From positions 1 to 32,294 of the forward strand of contig NZ_CP015792.1 of the NCBI RefSeq assembly GCF_001945665.1: a stretch of 32,294 nucleotides of DNA. The letters are read 5' to 3'. The number at the start of each line of letters is the position of its first letter. Position 1 is the first letter of the stretch. Source of the DNA: Borreliella mayonii (GTDB taxonomy: Bacteria; Spirochaetota; Spirochaetia; Borreliales; Borreliaceae). Below the pieces are notes generated by a model. The model had not been told where the DNA came from. It saw nothing but the letters and a program-made list of their open reading frames with translations, and did not search any database. Below are positions 16,807 to 26,259 of this stretch, in pieces. The position numbers and the translations under genes are program-made.

Positions 16807-17760
16807 TTAAGGGTTATATGTTGACACTATAAACTTTTGTAGCCTTTCTGCTTCTACAGCTTTTTCTTTAAATTCATTATTAAGTTTATTTAAATAAGAT
16901 TTAAGTTCATTAACATCTGTTTGTATAAGATTATTATTTTTATAATCTAATATAATTTGTTTTGACATTTCTGAGACGCTTTTTATTATAGATAATATTT
17001 TTTTAAACGAATTTTTAAGCTGCTCTAAATCTGAAATATTTAGTTTGTCTAGATTGTCTTTTTTAGAATATAAGTGATCACTTGCTTTGTCAAGACTATG
17101 CCCAAGATGGCTAAAGGAGAGAAATATCTCTAATTTTCCCTTCTGCATAATATCTGAGAATTCCTTTAATTCATGAATATCCAGAGTGCTTAAAAGAGTA
17201 TAAGTATGTCTTCTAAATTTTATAGATCTTGCGGAATTTCCGGATACATCTTCAGTTCCTTTCCCCCAATTAAGTCTATTGAAAGCTTGCATCCCGTATT
17301 GGTCCTTAGGTTCTTTTTCCATGTTTTTTACATATTTTTCTTTAAAATAATAGGCCTCTTTAATTTGCTCTCTTAAATCATTAAGTAGTGTATTTTTTAA
17401 TTGTTTTTTTCTTAGTTCATCTTCTTCTTGTTTTTTCTTTAGTTCATCTTCTTCTTGTTTTTTCTTTAATTCATCTTCTTCTTGTTTTTTTCTTAGTTCA
17501 TCTTCTTCTTGTTTTTTCTTTAGTTCATCTTCTTCTTGTTTTTTCTTTAGTTCATCTTCTTCTTGTTTTTTCTTTAGTTCATCTTCTTCTTGTTTTTTCT
17601 TTAGTTCATCTTCTTCTTGTTTTTTCTTTAGTTCATCTTCTGTTTTGGGCCTTGGTTTTTCAATAGGTGGATATTTAATATCTTTTTGCGCAGTATTAAA
17701 ATTTGGATTACAAGCCGACAATAGAAAAATAAATGTATATGTAATTATATTATATTTCAT
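16807..17760 (-). CDS. vraA: VraA-like repetitive surface lipoprotein
   Basis: A 317-residue lipoprotein of the P35/P37 type with the repeat domain typical of VraA, the virulent-strain-associated repetitive antigen (BBI16 in B31). Residues 1-17 are the signal ending in LSAC (lipidated Cys17). After a Pro-rich linker, about residues 41-121 form nine 9-residue units (EEDELKKKQ; the sixth and ninth have R for the first K) and would make a highly charged coiled-coil or helical rod. Then comes the family domain: TLLNDLREQIKEAY, EPKDQYGM, YTLLSTLDIHELKEFSDI, LYSKKDNLDKLNISDLEQLKNSF. VraA is surface-exposed and immunogenic in mice. RBS AAGGAG precedes the start. It is the only intact member here of a family with dead copies at 6155 and 7863 and related ones at 18626 and 26260. 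Confidence 0.88.
   Translation of the reverse strand: MKYNIITYTFIFLLSACNPNFNTAQKDIKYPPIEKPRPKTEDELKKKQEEDELKKKQEEDELKKKQEEDELKKKQEEDELKKKQEEDELRKKQEEDELKKKQEEDELKKKQEEDELRKKQLKNTLLNDLREQIKEAYYFKEKYVKNMEKEPKDQYGMQAFNRLNWGKGTEDVSGNSARSIKFRRHTYTLLSTLDIHELKEFSDIMQKGKLEIFLSFSHLGHSLDKASDHLYSKKDNLDKLNISDLEQLKNSFKKILSIIKSVSEMSKQIILDYKNNNLIQTDVNELKSYLNKLNNEFKEKAVEAERLQKFIVSTYNP
17401..17643 (-). repeat. 27-bp tandem repeats, nine copies, in vraA
   Basis: Nine adjacent 27-base units, nearly identical at the DNA level (plus-strand reading TTCATCTTCTTCTTG then TTTTTTCTTTAG), encode the 9-residue units. Differences are confined to the Lys/Arg position and one or two synonymous sites. Such arrays change length easily by slippage without breaking the frame. 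Confidence 0.9.
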
Positions 17761-18553
17761 AAATATTCTCCTTGGGTATCCCCCCCATCTTTATTGTAAT
17801 TAATTGTTTAATCTAATTCAATATTGAATATTTAATAAATCTAATTAAATATTCAATGTAATATTGGAATAATCGCAATAATATGTTTATTACCACAAGT
17901 TTTATAGCATTTTAAGTTTTTTAAAAAATCCATTTTATATATTCTTGATTGATTTTACCAAATTTGTTATTTGTGAGATAGGATGTTTTATTTATGAATA
18001 GATTTTTAATGTTTTGTTATCTTGAAAATTTAAAAATTTTGAAGTTTTAAAAAATTTGTAAATTACTTAGAGTATTTGCAAGATGACTTTGTGAATTGAA
18101 TAAGGTTGCTTTTATGATTATTTATGAATAAGTTTTATAATATCTTTTTTAGAAATTTAATTTTTATAAATTAATATAATAATTTAATGATATCGGCTCA
18201 CAAATTTAGATATAATTGCTTATTTTGTAAAATAAGCTCAATATTCTTTCAACCCTTTTATTTAATTTTACAGTTTCCAGAATACTTTCGGTCTGTTCAA
18301 CGTCATTTGTTTAAATTTTATCTCTTAATGTTGATTTAATCTTTCCTAAATTAATAGCAAAGTTTTCTATTGTGATTAAATCTTTTGCTGGGTTTGTTTT
18401 ATTGTTTAAATAATTGTTTTTATACTTTTTACTTTTTTAAAAGGTTTAAGTGCTTACCATTTCTTAAAATTACAATTTGTTTTTCTATTTGTGTAATTTA
18501 ATCTCTATGCGCTTTATTAAAGCAATATTAATGGGGAATAATAAACTTTTTTA
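17761..18553. other. vraA upstream region and left part of duplicated block A
   Basis: 17761-17870 is the vraA leader, with AAGGAG and an unusual G-run seen as CCCCCCC at 17780-17786. From about 18140 onward the sequence is similar to 25700-26235. Minus-strand frames read IENFAINLGKIKSTLRDKI and TESILETV (18280-18370), with a counterpart in the other copy; they look like the worn C-terminus of a helical protein. No intact gene. Confidence 0.45.
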
Positions 18554-18581
18554 TTAGGCCTTTAAATATTTAAAGGCCTAA
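18554..18581 (-). terminator. Hairpin downstream of dead lipoprotein gene
   Basis: TTAGGCCTTTA (18554-18564) and its exact complement (18571-18581) around AATATT. In copy B of the block (near 26219-26236) only the left arm survives, next to a deletion. Confidence 0.55.
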
Positions 18582-18625
18582 TTTACTTTAAAACTCCCTT
18601 TGTTAATAAGTTTTAATTCATGTGG

Positions 18626-19289
18626 CTAGTACAGGTATGATAATATGGTGTTCTTTAGATTTCTAACCCCTTTATTTTTCTTATTAAACTGATTTAATGT
18701 CATACCTAGATATTCTTCTAATTTAGAATCTTCTGTTTGTATAGAATTTTTATTTTTTTGATAATCTAATAAAATCTGTTTTATGTTTTTTGAAAAAAAT
18801 TTCCTTATAGAGGGCAGTTGTTTAAGGGAATTTTTGATCTTTTCCAAATCCGAGGTGTTTGTCTTATCTAATGCATCTTTTTTTGAGCATAAGTGATTAA
18901 TTGTCTGTTCTAGGTTAAGTTCTAAAATTGCTATGCTATTTAATGCTTTGCCTGGTGATTGTAATGTTGGTTTATTAAATATTGTTGCAAATTTATTGAA
19001 TTCATCATCTGTTAAAAAACTATTTATAAAGTCTAAAGCTCTGCTATCTATCTAGAAAGCTTTCTCTCCATTTTTACCGTTTACAGGTTTTTGATTTGTC
19101 AGTTTAGTCAGTAGCATTCCGCTTTTATCTACGATTTCTTTAGTTGTCGCTATTAAATTTTTATTTCATTAATATATTCGTTTTTTGTTTTGTCAGCATG
19201 TTTTTTATTACTGCTCCAGTATCATGGTCGGAATTGCAGCTGTTTAAAAGCGAAAAAACACACATAAATAAAATTATTTTGTTTATCAT
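18626..19289 (-). pseudogene. P35/P37-related lipoprotein pseudogene, block copy A
   Basis: It starts at 19289 with MINKIILFMCVFSLLNSCNS, a good lipoprotein signal (LNSC) behind AAGGAAAAT. Stops and shifts follow within 50 codons. Later frames give LTDDEFNKFATIFNKPTL, SIAILELNLEQTINHL, SKKDALDKTNTSDLEKIKNSL, and then a final open run of 73 codons ending at 18626 with LLDYQKNKNSIQTEDSKL. The last part matches the VraA/P37 domain (LYSKKDNLDKLNISDLEQLKNSF and ILDYKNNNLIQTDVNEL). The N-terminal part is Mlp- or other-lipoprotein-like, so the gene may be a recombinant of two families. A second copy is at 26260-26823. Confidence 0.7.
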
Positions 19290-20217
19290 AAATATTTTCC
19301 TTAATTGGCGTAGATTAATTGTATTTTTATATTAGAAATCATACAACATAATAATGTATTTTATTATTAATAATTATAATTTGCATAAAAAATAACATCC
19401 CCATCTTGTATTGATAGGATTAAATTTGCATTGTTTTGTTTTTATACTTATAAACAGCAATCAAATTTTAGATGTCTGCTTGTTATTTTTTAAAATTTTT
19501 ATTCTTATTTAATCTTTTTTAGAAAAAATAATTTTCATTTAGAAGGGGGCATTTCCTTTTAAATCTATTAGAGATTAATCTTCTCTCTTATATTAGGTTT
19601 ATATTAAAATATTCTTATCTTTAATTTTAACCCTCCAGCCCGATTCATTTTAATTTAAAGTCTTTTAGTAATAAATGCAATAACATATGGTATGATATAT
19701 TACAATTGTTCCTTATTATTTTCAGAATATTTACCATTCTATTATTCAATTATGTCTTTATGAAAAATTCTTTATTTTTTTAATATCTTTTTTGAACTTT
19801 TGTGCTAAATTAGATATTTTGTTTTTAAGGTCTTTTATATATAAATGCTCTTTGTTTAAAAAATTCATTTTTTATTTTATAACTTCAAATTTTTAGTTAT
19901 TATTATAAAGTAAAACAAAATTTTACTATTTTTTCAAATCCTCTATTTTATAATCTTTTTATAAGACCATTTATACCTAGATTGTTTAATTTTTTCTATT
20001 TTAAATTTCCTATAGAGCTCTTTTATAAAGTCTTAAATGTCACTGCAGTATTTTTGTAACTGATTTATATAACTTTTATATATTATTATTAAATTGATTA
20101 ATGCCAACTTTCTACTATTGGAATGAGCCACTTTTTCTAAATATTATTTTCTATCTTTTTAAAAAGCAGGTCTATTTACTCCTTTTGTTTATGCTTTGCA
20201 ATTCTTCTTTACGCTTT
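19290..20217. other. Gene-poor region of block A with small remnants
   Basis: Holds a 36-codon minus-strand piece at 19758-19868 (separate entry). A further minus-strand stretch near 19990-20040 reads DFIKELYRKFKIEKIKQ, which looks like a coding scrap without match. The rest is AT-rich DNA with stops. The apparent plus-strand frames here are hydrophobic shadows. Confidence 0.4.
19758..19868 (-). pseudogene. Short helical peptide remnant, paired with 26967-27080
   Basis: MNFLNKEHLYIKDLKNKISN and a Lys-rich end, 36 codons. Its counterpart in block B reads INLLKEDRKYANNAKKFEEK. The two align over their length, supporting one ancestral coding sequence present in both copies of the block. Function unknown; probably the C-terminus of a helical protein. 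Confidence 0.4.
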
Positions 20218-20436
20218 TTATATTTTAGGTTTTCTTTTTTCGATAAATTTATTTGCAAATTCTTTAATTTTTTGATTTTCTTCCTTTTTGATATATTCTA
20301 GCCAATCCTCAAGTGTCTTATTTTTTCCATGCAGTTTTCTAAATAATGAGTATTCTCTATCCCACCTAATAGTGACATCTTCATATTCTTTTATGATATG
20401 AATTTTTGATATATGGGTTTTAGGGAATTTAATCAT
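20218..20436 (-). CDS. Small hypothetical protein, possibly truncated
   Basis: A 72-codon frame starting at 20436 with the RBS AGGAAG seven bases upstream. It reads MIKFPKTHISKIHIIKEYED, then TIRWDREYSLFRKL and DWLEYIKKEENQKIKEFANK. Balanced composition and the RBS support real coding, which is rare around here. After the stop, another frame continues with YKKRKEELQSINKRSK (to about 20170), so the gene may have lost its end by a one-base shift near 20220. Soluble, basic, helical; no family recognised. Confidence 0.5.
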   Translation of the reverse strand: MIKFPKTHISKIHIIKEYEDVTIRWDREYSLFRKLHGKNKTLEDWLEYIKKEENQKIKEFANKFIEKRKPKI

Positions 20437-21010
20437 ATTAACTCTTCCTAACTGTTTAAAATTATTATAGCAGTTTGATTCTTTTATTTTTTGAATTTTG
20501 TGACTTGTAGCAATAACCGATTATAAATATTCTATAAACTGATCTGATTTTTAGATTTTCATTCAACATATATGTTTTAATTTTAAACTTGTAATGCCAT
20601 TATTGCAAATGTTTGCTGGTGAATTATTAATGTTTTTTACTTTTTCTTCTTCTTTCTAAATAGTGAAATTTTTTGAAAGTTTTATTTTAAATGGCTTATT
20701 ATATATGTTTGTATTTTTTTATTTGGCTTTATATTTTATTTATATAGATAGCATATTCCCATCTTTAGTGTATTTTATATTTATATCTTGCTAGAATGTT
20801 GTTTGTAAAAGAACCGCCAACAAGATATAATAAATTAATTCTTTATTACAAACTTAAAGATTTAATTTTCTTAATTAAGATCTATAGGTTTAAATATTGA
20901 GCTTGTAAATTATTATTACGATGTTTTTCATAATACACAATAGTTAAAGTGTTAAATTGTGCTATATGTTAATAACAATTATTATTGTTTAATTTAGGGC
21001 TTTCAAAAGG
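20437..21010. other. Intergenic region, no gene seen
   Basis: AT-rich sequence with stops in all frames. It must contain the old promoter of the dead lipoprotein gene beginning at about 21011, but I cannot place a -10/-35 pair with confidence. Confidence 0.4.
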
Positions 21011-21741
21011 AAAAAAAATAGTATTGTTAATATTGCTAAGCTTGATAAGTTCGTGTAAATAGTACGAGAACAAGGCTTTAAAAGAAGTAAATAAAAATAG
21101 CTTGGTGGCATTAACAGCTAGTGAGCAAAAGTTAAATTAATTAGGTGCTTGAAGATGTCTTAATGTTGGCAAGTGAAGCCAAGATAGATGCTAAAACGTC
21201 TAATGAAGAAGTCAATTCTAAAAAGAAAAGTAAAAACAATAGTAAGAATATAGAAGTAAAAGGCACTCCTAAGCTAGTTCAAGCAATTAAAACATCAGAA
21301 AGATTGATTTGGCTTTTAAGGCATTAATTGGGCCAGGTTATAATAACGCCTCACCAACAGGTAAAAGTAATTTAGAGAATGGATTAAAGATGATAAATTT
21401 ACTAGATGAATTATTAAAAATAGCAGTAATTGATGGAAATGATAAAAGTAGTAGTAAATATAATGATCTTAAAAGGGTAGTAGATAATTTCAACAATCAA
21501 AATTCATTAATAAAGGGATATTTAGAAAATTTAAGCTAAAGATAAAATTGAAGCCAAAAAATGCATAAATACACTTATGCGTAATGTTGAAACATATTTT
21601 GAAGGCCTATATAATGAGCTTAAAGATGATAAAAATAAAGATGAGCATGACAAAATATTAACACCTCTAAATGAGGCGATTTTTAATATAAAAAGCTCGG
21701 CAATAGCCATACATGTTTGTTTTGATGTAGATGAATTTTGA
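21011..21741 (+). pseudogene. Lipoprotein pseudogene, family not recognised
   Basis: The start codon is missing, but AAAAGG is followed by KKIVLLILLSLISSCK, a clear lipoprotein signal with the lipobox ISSC. Then two stops, ALKEVNKNSLVALTASEQKL, a stop, and LEDVLMLASEAKIDAKTSNE. A frame change near 21310 leads to LAFKALIGPGYNNASPTGKS, LENGLKMINLLDELLKIAV and LKRVVDNFNNQNSLIKGYL. After a stop and another shift near 21537 comes KIEAKKCINTLMRNVETYFE, ending with IHVCFDVDEF at 21741. Ancestral length was about 235 residues, mostly helical. Decay is moderate, with long conserved stretches. The family is not identified. Confidence 0.6.
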
Positions 21742-22461
21742 AGGTTTTTATATCTAAAAATTTTTTCTTAATTGTTAGTATGTTATAGGTTTAAATATTG
21801 TCGCAAGCCATAAAAATAGCAACTATTAGATTTTTAGCTAATAGATAAATTTGTTACACAAATAGCACAACATTGCAAAAACGCAGATTTTCTAATTAAG
21901 TTTTAACTTGTTGATATAGGGATCCTTTAGTTCTGGATAAATATTATTAATGATATTTAAATGATTGTCGGCGGCAGCAAATAAAATAAAATTTTTACAA
22001 TAAAAATTTTCTAATATATTGAGAATTTAATTATGTAAAAAAGAAATTAATGTTTTTATAAAAAGAAAATAAATTATCAAAATTAAGCTTTTTGTATCAA
22101 TGAGATTAATAATTTAGCTTGCAAGTATTTGTGGGTAGCCCGTTTAAATAAAGAGATTGCTTGCTGAGGATTATAATAAAAAAAAGACATAATCAAGCAC
22201 AGCGTAGAGATCTTATTATTAGTAAATATACTCATTGAAGAGATTTATTCTATTGATAAGGGAGGAAATACTAATCATTGCTTTATTCCTTTTATATTGA
22301 TTTTAGCAAGAAGCTCTTAATAATCGCTATAATGAAAGAAGAGAGCAATTTTATAAGCCTGGAAATAAAATGAGCACATATATTGCAAGACGCTATAACC
22401 AAACTTAAAGAAGATTATGAAAAAAGAAAAAAATACAAAATCCAATTAAAAACTTAATAAT
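21742..22461. other. Region with worn coding pieces, no intact gene
   Basis: On the plus strand between 22120 and 22440 are pieces such as ILLLVNILIEEIYSIDKG, RYNERREQFYKPGNKMSTYI and AITKLKEDYEKRKKYKIQ in different frames. They suggest the end of one dead gene running toward the nucleosidase gene. The first 350 bases show nothing. Confidence 0.35.
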
Positions 22462-23277
22462 TTACATTGACTTAATTAAGCCCTCTACTATTTTTGCCGA
22501 GCTAGAAGAAGCTTTTTTTAAAAATTTTTTATAATCATCATAATTATTTTCATTATTAGCTATATCAGATATTCCCCGGATGATTATAAAGGGAATTTTA
22601 AAGCTGTGTGCTACTTGAGCCATTGCGGCGCTTTCCATGTCTATTGCGATTGCGTTTTCAAATTCTTCTGGGATTTCTTGGAAATTTTGATGGTCAATGA
22701 ATTGGTCTCCAGTAATTATTAAACCCATATATGAGGTTATGTTGTTTATTTTTATCTTAGCAGCTTTTCTTATAAGAGTAGTGTTTGCTTTAAATTTTTT
22801 AGGGTGTTCTGGAACATGCCCAATTTCATATCCAAATCTATGTAGATTGAAATCGTAACTTGTTGTTTCTGTGGATATTACAACGTCTCCTATTTTTATA
22901 AATTTGTTTTTATTGCTATAAATTCCACTAGCAACTCCAGCATTGATTATGTGGCTAATTTTATATTTTGATATAATATAGCTTGTCCAAAGGGCTGTAT
23001 TTATTTTCCCAACTCCCGTAGCTATGGTAATTATATTATGATCTACCATTTTCCCAATGGTAATCTTTTTTTTTCTTCTATATTCTTCTATTGAAATAGA
23101 TTTTTTGTTTTGAATAATCTTGTTTATTTCTTCTATTTCTGCTTTTGTAGCTGAGATTATTAAAATATTGCTTTGAGAATTTTCATTTGGGTTATTTATT
23201 TTTGGCTCGTTTCCCCAACTATTTAAAACTACAGATAAAAAAATTATTAATATGTTTGCTATATTTTTGATTTTCAT
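22462..23277 (-). CDS. Exported MTA/SAH nucleosidase
   Basis: A 271-residue 5'-methylthioadenosine/S-adenosylhomocysteine nucleosidase of the PNP/UDP phosphorylase superfamily. It cleaves adenine from these products of S-adenosylmethionine use. Residues 1-22 form a signal peptide without lipobox Cys, so it probably acts outside the cytoplasm, like the plasmid-encoded BBI06 and the surface protein Bgp. Key sites: acidic loop ATKAEIEEI (43-51), glycine motif INAGVASG (111-118), IGD (129-131), ribose-binding M214-E215 in IDMESAA, and the catalytic Asp238 in RGISDIAN. All expected residues are present. The RBS is AGGGAG in the leader (minus strand of 23284-23294). It stands alone. An exported enzyme could salvage adenine from host nucleosides, or act as an adhesin; both are inferred from relatives. 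Confidence 0.93.
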   Translation of the reverse strand: MKIKNIANILIIFLSVVLNSWGNEPKINNPNENSQSNILIISATKAEIEEINKIIQNKKSISIEEYRRKKKITIGKMVDHNIITIATGVGKINTALWTSYIISKYKISHIINAGVASGIYSNKNKFIKIGDVVISTETTSYDFNLHRFGYEIGHVPEHPKKFKANTTLIRKAAKIKINNITSYMGLIITGDQFIDHQNFQEIPEEFENAIAIDMESAAMAQVAHSFKIPFIIIRGISDIANNENNYDDYKKFLKKASSSSAKIVEGLIKSM

Positions 23278-24270
23278 AAAGAAAACTCCCTTATATGCTT
23301 TTTGTTAATTTATAAATTAGTATTTGCATATTTTTATAGTTTAAATAATATTGCAATATTAAACTATTTATAGGTATTGTTTATATTTTATTATTGATAA
23401 TAAAACAAGCTTTTAGTTGAGAGTAAAATTTTAATTGCTTTTGTGGTGTATTTGTTTTTAATGCCAATGTAATTTTATTATAAGTAAATTTTAATTATTT
23501 TCAATTATTAAAGTTAAGTAGAGGAGATTTATTAATAAAAAAGTTATTATTTCATTTAATTCTTTATCTATACTAATAAATGTCTATTTCATTGCCAGCA
23601 CTTTATTTTACAGTAGTTACAACTCAATGATATATATATATATATGGATATTATGGGGGTTTAAAAATTCTTAAACTAAATTTTAATACAAAGATTCTTA
23701 TGAATTAAGCAGGATTGTGGATTCAATGTTAATTAAGATGATACTAATTATTTTTTAGCTGCAAAATAAGTATTGTTGGCATTTTTATATAGACATATCA
23801 GCTTAACTTTTCATTACTAGTTGTTGTTTGAAAAGTTATTTTGGGAATTTTTTTGACAAATCTGTGCATTTATTCTTATAAAACATTTTCAATTTGAATG
23901 TTGGAGGATTTATTTATAACTATTGAGTTGCCTATGTATAGGCTGCTCAATAATAGTAGGTTAATAATGAAAAGCACAAAAATTAGAAAAAGGTTCAATA
24001 TATATGTCGCAATAAATGCCAACATGAATTATTATTAGTAGCAATAATAATAATACTCAAATACAAAAATCAAAAAATAAAAAGCATATGCAAAACAACT
24101 TGCTCTATTCTACTACAGACATTTGGCTGTTAACGGTACTGAAAGGCTGCTATAAGCTTAAATGCTCTAAAAAGAGTGTTGCCGTATAGTTAATAAACAT
24201 TTTAAAGATAAAAAATCAATATGAAATCCTCGCTAATTTATATTTTAAAAAGAATTGCATTAAAAACAGC
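23278..24270. other. Intergenic region with microsatellite and hairpin
   Basis: No gene. It contains an alternating AT tract at about 23629-23645 and a long near-perfect hairpin at 23919-23956 (ACTATTGAG ... GCCTAT GT ATAGGC ... CTCAATAATAGT). From about 24090 the plus strand may carry the very worn N-terminus of the dead rep gene (MQNNLLYSTT, near 24090), which resembles the MQNAFI start of the intact one only weakly. Confidence 0.45.
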
Positions 24271-24274
24271 AGTG

Positions 24275-24774
24275 TAGCAAAAAAGGAGTGTTATTGTAAT
24301 ATATATAACAATAAGTAAACTCAAAAACAAGCAAAAAGAATTGAATAGAATACTAGGCAAAATAAAGAATTTCTTGGAAAATGAAAATTATGACAATAAA
24401 CAATTAGAAACGCAAATCAAAGATGTATATAAACAATATAAAAACAAACCACGTCTCATTATAGAAAAAAAATAAATACGATGAGCTAGAGAAGATAGTA
24501 GGAAAACTAATAAAGTAATCTTAAACAAGTTAAAACAACTACTAAAGAAACCACAACAAATGTTAGAGACAATATCTTCAGCATACTTATCGAACAATTA
24601 AAAAAATAAAGTAGAAATTGAAATTTTAATACCGATATTAAAAAATTATTTAGATAAGCAAAACAAATTAGAATATAGCAAGGCATTTAGTAATACTATT
24701 ACGAGATACTAAAGACAATAGAGCTTAATAAATTTTATTTGCAATCAAAAGAATTTAAAAAAAATACTAATTAA
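24275..24774 (+). pseudogene. PF57/62 replication gene, C-terminal remnant
   Basis: Plus-strand frames read KKECYCNIYNN, then SKLKNKQKELNRILGKIKNF, ENYDNKQLETQIKDVYKQYKNKPRLIIEKK, IPILKNYLDKQNKLEYSKAF and an end at 24774. These match the intact gene's KKECYSKINQ, QKMLKEILSKTQKQLEKKGY, QLKIQIENIYENYKFKPHFIIENKK, and IIKNYLNSKKILEYNKVF, in the same order. Most of the N-terminal half is missing between KKECY and SKLKNK, plus stops near 24475 and 24711. First gene of a dead cassette followed at once by PF50-PF32. Confidence 0.75.
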
Positions 24775-24783
24775 GGATTAGTT

Positions 24784-25522
24784 ATGAAAAGTATATTAGA
24801 AACATCTCAAAACCAAAAAATCAGAGATTTAAAAAATAAAAAACCTCGCATCTTTATTAAAGTAGAAGAGAACAATGATAGAAAAATATATCACACAAGT
24901 ATAATGAATGATTTATATGTATTTGGTGTTAATAAAAATTAGAAAAATAAATTCTTCATTTCATTTAGAGGATTGCTTAATAGAGAAAAAATCAGTGAAT
25001 TTAATTTATTTTCCTTAAAATGAGAGGATAAATTCTTAGGTATTTATTATGGTACAGAAGGCCAATGTAAAACATCATAATAAAATATCAAGAAAATGGA
25101 ATTAATCATATACATTTTTAAGAACTTATTATATAGAATTTAGATTTAGAAAGGGAAGTTTTTTCTGCTATATTGAAGGGATGTCTCGCTTAATTAAAAA
25201 AGAAAAATTAGGAACACAGTATAATCAATCTTTACTTGAATTAATAATTAAGTTAGAAAAAGAAGCATACAAGTTTTACAATAAAAAATTGCCAAATGGA
25301 GGGATTATAAAAAAATGGATAGAAAAACCAGAAATAATAACAACTGTATCAATTAAGGGTGGTGTTGGTAGAAGAGTGATAGTAATTATTTTTGGGCATA
25401 TTCTAAAAAACCTTGGTAAAAAAATTTTACTGATTGATTTAGATCCTCAAAATAGTTTGACTGGTTATTTTCTTGTCTTGAGGATATCAAGGGTGTTAAA
25501 GGGTCAATGTATATTGTTTTAA
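24784..25522 (+). pseudogene. Fused and truncated PF50-PF32 (ParA) remnant
   Basis: PF50 begins at 24784 (MKSILETSQNQKIRDLKNKK) and keeps YHTSIMNDLYVFGV, KFLGIYYG, IEFRFRKGSFFCYIEGM and YKFYNKKLPNGGIIKKWI, but has stops at about 24940, 25021 and 25078 and a shift near 25085. The final 113-codon frame (from 25181) runs from PF50 straight into ParA: KKWIEKPEIITTVSIKGGVG. In the intact cassette the two genes overlap by 25 bases in different frames, so loss of one base in the overlap explains this fusion. The ParA P-loop is ruined (KGGVGRRV in place of KGGVGKST). After LLIDLDPQNSLTGYF the sequence is cut at 25522; the rest of parA and PF49 are gone. Confidence 0.85.
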
Positions 25523-26259
25523 AATTTAAAAACTTTAAGGCATAAATAATTTGTAAAGCATTTAAAGTCTTTATAGGATGTTTTTATAAAGTAAATAATG
25601 ATGCTCATTTGAATACTTTATCATTTGTACTTTTTTATTATTTTTTATTTGATTGTAATTTTACAAAAATTAGGAGTAGTAAATATACTTATTTATAAGT
25701 TAGGTTTATAACATCTTTGTTAAAAGTTTAATTTTTATAAATTAATATACTAATTTAGTATACCGGTTTAAAAGTTTAGATATACGTGTTTTTTAATAAA
25801 ACAAGTTTGCTATTCTTTTAAGACCTTTGTAGATTCTTTAATTATTTTTAAATTCTTTAGATTTTTAAGATATTTTTTCAGTTTTTCTAAAAACTCCTCA
25901 GTTTATTTAAATCTTAGATTTTAATTTTGACAGCTTTTAGAACGCTTTCAGTCTGATCGCATCATTTATTTAAATTTTATCTCTTAATGTAGATTTAGCC
26001 TTTTCGAAATTAATAGCAAGGGTTTCTATTATAAGTAAATCTATTATTGGGTTTGTTTTATTATAAAAATAATTGTTTTTGTAATTTTTACTTTTTTAAA
26101 GGTTTAATTGTTTGCCATTTCTTAATTAATTTAAAGTAGAATTTGTTTTTCTGTTTGTTTAATTAAATTTCAATGTGTTTGATTAAAGCAATATTAATGT
26201 GAAATAATAAACTTTTTTATTAGACCTTTAAATATAGTGTCTAAATAGGTTTCTGATTT

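Noticed and set aside
17401..17643. CRISPR-like array
   Set aside because: The repeats are contiguous 27-base coding units without spacers and encode a 9-residue protein repeat.
17388..17666. Plus-strand 92-codon frame with repeated Leu/Val/Phe units
   Set aside because: It is the antisense reading of the vraA repeat array; no RBS and composition imposed by the opposite strand.
20101..20301. Plus-strand hydrophobic frame of 66 codons
   Set aside because: Phe/Leu-rich, no RBS, overlaps the better supported minus-strand ORF at 20218-20436.
24388..24597. Minus-strand 69-codon frame with Cys and Phe clusters
   Set aside because: Antisense of the dead PF57/62 remnant, whose plus-strand translation matches a known family.
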